Shown here: positions 60,021-64,000 of the stretch, one piece after another
How positions within the stretch are numbered: the stretch's first letter is position 1
Layout: each line of letters begins with the position of its first letter
Assembly: GCA_947561715.1 (NCBI GenBank)
Contig: OX387204.1
Span: 9,553,001-9,617,000, forward strand
Direction: 5' to 3'
Source: Ascidia mentula
Taxonomy: Eukaryota; Chordata; Ascidiacea; Phlebobranchia; Ascidiidae
DNA length: 64,000 nucleotides
Program-made: the position numbers and the translations under genes
Notes under the pieces: model-generated
What the model was told of the DNA's origin: nothing
What the model saw: the letters and a program-made list of their open reading frames with translations, nothing else
The model's database searches: none

Positions 60021-61196
60021 AAAATAAAACATGACGGTTGTGCACCTAAACAAAAATGCTAATGTTGTGCAAACGTTGAAACGCAGCGTTACTCGTCCCC
60101 CCAAAAAACACTGCGTAACCTGTCAACAAATCGGTTGCTTTTGAAAGCTTATATACACCACTGGTGTTTTCCTTTCTTGTAGACCTGTGCAATAAAACAT
60201 GTTGGCCCCTGTTTAGTGCAAACCCGAGTTTACTTGATGCTCTCCCATCAAGATTAGTATTAGCCTTCACAAAAATTCCTTTATTTCGTCATATTAGTTG
60301 GTCATGTTGTGTAAACAATGAAATGAGCGTCAAACAATATGATATTCAGTACTATATGTCTGTTTTAATTGGTTGCCTTCCTGCAATTTGGTTCTGGTGA
60401 AAGGCGCAAGTCTGTTGTGACAAGAAAAACAGGCTGAGGAAACACCAAGATAAAAATTCGCTGCCGGGCACGTTTTCGCTTATCAGACAAGAACAGCATT
60501 CCGTGCAAGCCACACAAGGCCACTACTGACGTACATAGTACGGTTGGGAGAAAATGCAGATGGGACTAGGTACTTCGTTATATAGTTTCTCTTTAGTTGT
60601 AAGAGAAAAAGTGACAAACAAGCTTTTATCTTTGCAAAATGAATGTATACAGGCTATTGCAGTAGCCTATCAACTTTAGCACAAGTTGGTTTTAACACAC
60701 ACAAATGTACAGCAACAAAATAAAACAACCTTGTATGAATACATTATAAATACACTGCACAAATTCTATTAAAAAATCCTATTTTTCTTGCTAACTAAGC
60801 ACAGCGTTTTGTTTGTGATAATTATAAGAAGATTGATGTTTTTAAATGTTAATGATAACTATCATTGTTTGCATTTTGTTGGCTTTTTTAATGATTCCCG
60901 GAACACTTGTAATGTCACTAAATAGTTCGAATTTAACTAAAATGCTAATTCTATTGTGAAATGCACATCATTAGCAAGTTTACCACAAATAAATTTATAT
61001 GCTAATACCGGTAATCCTGTGTATTGCCTATTTGCAGACATTTTTAACTAATAATATGAGGTTTATGAAGAAAACATACCCAACCGCTAGTTGGCAGATA
61101 GCCACTGTTACATCATATCAATGCAAATGATAGATTTTGGATCAATTAACTCGTTGAATTTTAGGAGACCTTTGTTTACAAATATAATAATGTAAT
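60021..61196. other. Intergenic or TALPID3-intron sequence
   Basis: AT-rich sequence with only short frames; no element ends, RNA gene or exon is recognised. Confidence 0.4.
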
Positions 61197-61573
61197 TAGG
61201 GATGCACTGAAAGTTCGGTTTGCCGAATTTATTCGGTGAAACTGAGATTTTGATAATTATTTGGTTTCAGTTGAATAGTTATTTTTTTTACTGCATGCAA
61301 CGCAAAGTTTAGTATAGATTAGAATCATTGTTTAAACTGTACGAATGTGTTCGTTTTATTTATTGTCACATAAATGATAAAAATCAATTTTAAGCAGTTG
61401 GTACAGCAGTCAAGGTAATACTTGTGCGGTTGTGCCAATAAAAGGCTGTATGATAGGATTACATCCAATCCAACACAAGTTTTGTGTAATTTATTGCATT
61501 TAAAGAGATGGATACCAAAATTAGTGCTGAATTTATTCAACAACAAAAAATTTGCTGTTTCGGTGCATCATTA
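61197..61573. mobile_element. hAT-like MITE (GGATGCACCGAA family), copy 2, with TSD
   Basis: It starts TAGGGATGCACTGAAAG and ends CTGTTTCGGTGCATCATTA. It is flanked by an 8-bp duplication with one mismatch: AATGTAAT (61189-61196) and AATGTAAC (61574-61581), the hAT target length. It is the reverse-orientation relative of the copy at 49938. Confidence 0.85.
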
Positions 61574-61678
61574 AATGTAACACCTTGTTTTCAGCTTAAA
61601 ACAAAAACTTTTTGCAAATAACCAAAGGTGTATTTGTAGTTATGCATGCTGCTGGCATGTTTATTAATTAATTAATAC

Positions 61679-63412
61679 CTCTTTCCTGATGGATCTCTTA
61701 CTGGTGTTAAATCAAGCTGGTCATCAGAACTTACATAAATGGATGGTTCAGGGACAGGATTTTCGTGCAAAATTTCCTCCAAAAAGTGTCCTGTTTCTGA
61801 ACATTTTGAAAAAAAATAATCATGTGGAAATGTTGTTTCTGGTAAACTTAATTAAAAATGTTTTTTTTAAAGTTTAACAATTGGTTAAATGTCAATTAAA
61901 AATTTTATAAAATATAGCATAAATCAGGATGTGTTTCCTGACTCTGACCAACATACAAAAACAAAAAATGGCAGATGTTTAGAATCAGTATGATGTTATA
62001 TTTTTAAAAACGAGTTTGGTTCAATATCACTATATTGGTATACTGTACTTTTGTCATTTGATTGGAAGGTTTGAGATATGTCATCTCTGCTGTTGGGATG
62101 GTTTCTATTTGTAGAAAAAGTTGAAAACAAAAATATTAGCAAAAAAATGGGCTTTACAATATATAATAATCTTACAATCGTTTTGGGTGATCAATGACAT
62201 GTGCTGGGTTTTTTTGTTCTGCTTGTGCTGCAAAAAATATGGGTTGTGAATTCTAAAACATCACAATCACAGGTTCAAAACAAAACAAAAAATACTAAAT
62301 TGGGTATTTCATATCAATCACTATCAAGATGAAAATTGATCAATTTTTATGATACATCAGAAGTTTCAAACTTTTATAAATGGCCCAGCATTTTGTAAAT
62401 TGTGGAAGAAGTAAATATCCTAACTGTGTTTTGTTGGAGTTGGTGTCTTGTTTGTGTGTAAGCGTTCAAGTGTGTTCAGAAATTGGACCTGAAAGCAACA
62501 AACAAAACCTTATTATAATTTTACCTCTTATTAGTTAGTAAATAAGATACATAGATTCCACATGTAAAAGTTCTTTGCCTTCTTGTTGACAAAATGTCAA
62601 AACTACAAACTCCATCAAACAAAATTAAAAAATCATATTATTTGGTACCTGCCACCGAGTCTGTTGATCCTGTAATAGCTCTAGATGATGTATTCGATGG
62701 TTTGTTATATCTGTTAATTGCCTCTCAAGATCATACACATGTTTTTGTATATCGTGTTTGTTTACTAAACCAGGCTGTTTGGAAAGAATATCTAATTTCT
62801 CTGTAAGTTCTGTAATTTGTTCTTTTAGATCTGTTTTTGCCTGAAATATAAATGTTTGGTGCTCATCAGCAGTTTGAAACCTACATAAAACCAAAAGAAA
62901 TATAAGACTATGTTTTATGTCAATTTTCTCAGAATCTGCAGTTGATATTCCTTTGCCAACTTTGGTAGCAGAAGTTGAAAGTATATATCTGTAAGCCACT
63001 ACCACAAACAAAATCAGGACAATACATTAATAATAAATCAAATGAAACAAAAAAGTGCACTGGTAAACACTGGTGTAAAAAAACTTACACTGGAACTCTT
63101 TATATTTTTGTTGAATTCACAAACAGGGTGTTGGTGGTTTATGTTATCTACAGGTTTCTGTATCCTGCAAAAAAAAGTGTTAAAATTCATGAATTCTTTC
63201 AGATTTCACAGCTGATGTTTATCGAAGCGCTAAAGTGCACAATGGTTTAACACAATTACATTCTAAACACAACTATTAAAAAATAAATAAGATAACCTTA
63301 CTTGCAAAAAATGACACCAGTTTAACTTATACAACAAAAGCTTACTTGTCAGTGACAGCTTTTGCTAAGTGTTTTCGAACAGAATTTTCTGTGTATTGCT
63401 GTATATCAACAT
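61679..63412 (-). CDS. TALPID3: TALPID3 (KIAA0586), N-terminal exons (5' end not found)
   Basis: Minus-strand exons in order: 63346-63412, 63091-63164, 62649-62998, 62425-62488, 62176-62227, 62049-62104, 61679-61796 (end uncertain), which join in frame to about 260 residues. The family's early region is recognisable: YTENSVRKHLAKAV, then SATKVGKGIST, a coiled coil (KEQITELTEKLDIL ... HVYDLERQLTDIT), the conserved basic helix HRIHHLELLQDQQ, and GHFLEEILHENP. This order matches vertebrate TALPID3 upstream of the part at 50810-56050. The exon at 62649-62998 includes a hydrophobic stretch (SLIFLLVLC) that may mark a mis-modelled intron. The last exon can end at a strong donor (61729-61734, GTAAGT), at GTATTA (61673-61678) or read to a stop at 61672. 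The first exon here begins in mid-codon, so upstream exons exist, perhaps beyond the window. Confidence 0.8.
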
Positions 63413-64000
63413 CTGCAACAATTAACACAATTGTGTTTCCAAATTTGACTACTTCCACGGCAAATGTATGATTTGCACAATACTACATTATTTTGTCATA
63501 ATGCTCATATGAGTCTCTGCTACTAGTCATGGTAATACTTTATTGTTAGCTGCTTAGTTATGTAACACTTTTGAGCCATGTATTTATCATAGTCATTAGT
63601 TTGGTAATAAAATTTCGTAAACACTTTTGCTTCGAAAATGGAACCCAGCAGGATCACCCACTGTTTCCCCACAAGTTGGTGGGAGATCTGCAGACCTGTG
63701 GATTTCCCTTTGTCGGGGGTTCTTAAATGCTTTGGGTTTATGGCACACTTCTTAACAATTTTACATAATTCATATGAAACTTTTTTGAACACTATTGTTA
63801 GTTGTTGAAACTTTTGCAGTACACCTGAACTCATTTCATGGCACACAGTTTGAGAAACCCTGTTTTTTATGATTTTAAAGAAAAATGATTGAATTGGTTT
63901 ACCATTACTTTTAACACCATATTTAAAATTTTAGATTGCCCATCAGAGTCCGAAAGAGATCCCATAAACAGGAACTACATTGTATGCTAATAAAGCATTG
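63413..64000. other. TALPID3 intron or upstream region with a hAT end
   Basis: A hAT-type right terminus lies at 63842-63862 (read in reverse CAGGGTTTCTCAAACTGTG). Between 63523 and 63846 a minus-strand frame of 107 codons ends within this presumed element and has no recognisable domain. Near 63967 a minus-strand ATG opens MGSLSDSDGQSK, which could be an upstream exon, but no donor there has the phase needed to join the exon at 63412. Confidence 0.45.

Overview
This window is nuclear DNA of an animal. It is AT-rich, its genes have many short introns (about 60-600 bp) with GT-AG borders, and it carries orthologues of widely conserved metazoan genes (BCS1L, LRRC58, a WSC-domain sulfotransferase, RPS10, C10orf53, IRF2BP, TALPID3). 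Compact genes, a ciliary TALPID3 gene and many small hAT-like repeats fit an invertebrate deuterostome such as an ascidian. That placement is an inference from style and gene content, not proven.

Layout. Positions 1-19146 are a satellite-like tandem array with a 1888-bp period. Each unit is an 831-bp module (ME1) with imperfect terminal inverted repeats plus a 1057-bp spacer (SP1). One place (8045-9706) is rearranged. Positions 19147-21864 hold an inverted, diverged sister of the same design (ME2-SP2-ME2, period 1887) that begins exactly where the last ME1 ends. No convincing gene lies in these 21.9 kb.

Positions 22353-23612 (minus) are single-exon BCS1L, a mitochondrial AAA chaperone. A 1.74-kb fold-back element with a perfect 7-bp target duplication sits at 24536-26278. 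LRRC58 (plus, nine exons) runs 27091-29841. A decayed Ty3/Gypsy pol remnant at 30377-31437 contains a 19-bp hAT relic. A WSCD1/2-like Golgi sulfotransferase gene (plus, eight exons) occupies 32493-35181. Positions 35.2-41.9 kb are intergenic and repeat-rich. RPS10 (plus, four coding exons, a 3.5-kb last intron) spans 41885-47385 and lies tail-to-tail with the C10orf53/UPF0728 gene (minus, two exons, 47602-48108).

The last 13 kb are all minus strand. TALPID3 exons lie at 61679-63412 (N-terminal part) and 50810-56050 (C-terminal part), with intronless IRF2BP (56909-59095) between them. Either IRF2BP is nested in one 5.6-kb TALPID3 intron on the same strand, or TALPID3 has been split into two transcription units. 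The exons can be joined in frame, but only through a weak donor, and a stop followed closely by AATAAA sits at the same place. The genes have unrelated jobs (respiratory complex assembly, a putative cullin-type LRR protein, sulfation, ribosome, transcription, cilia), so no pathway cluster is proposed.
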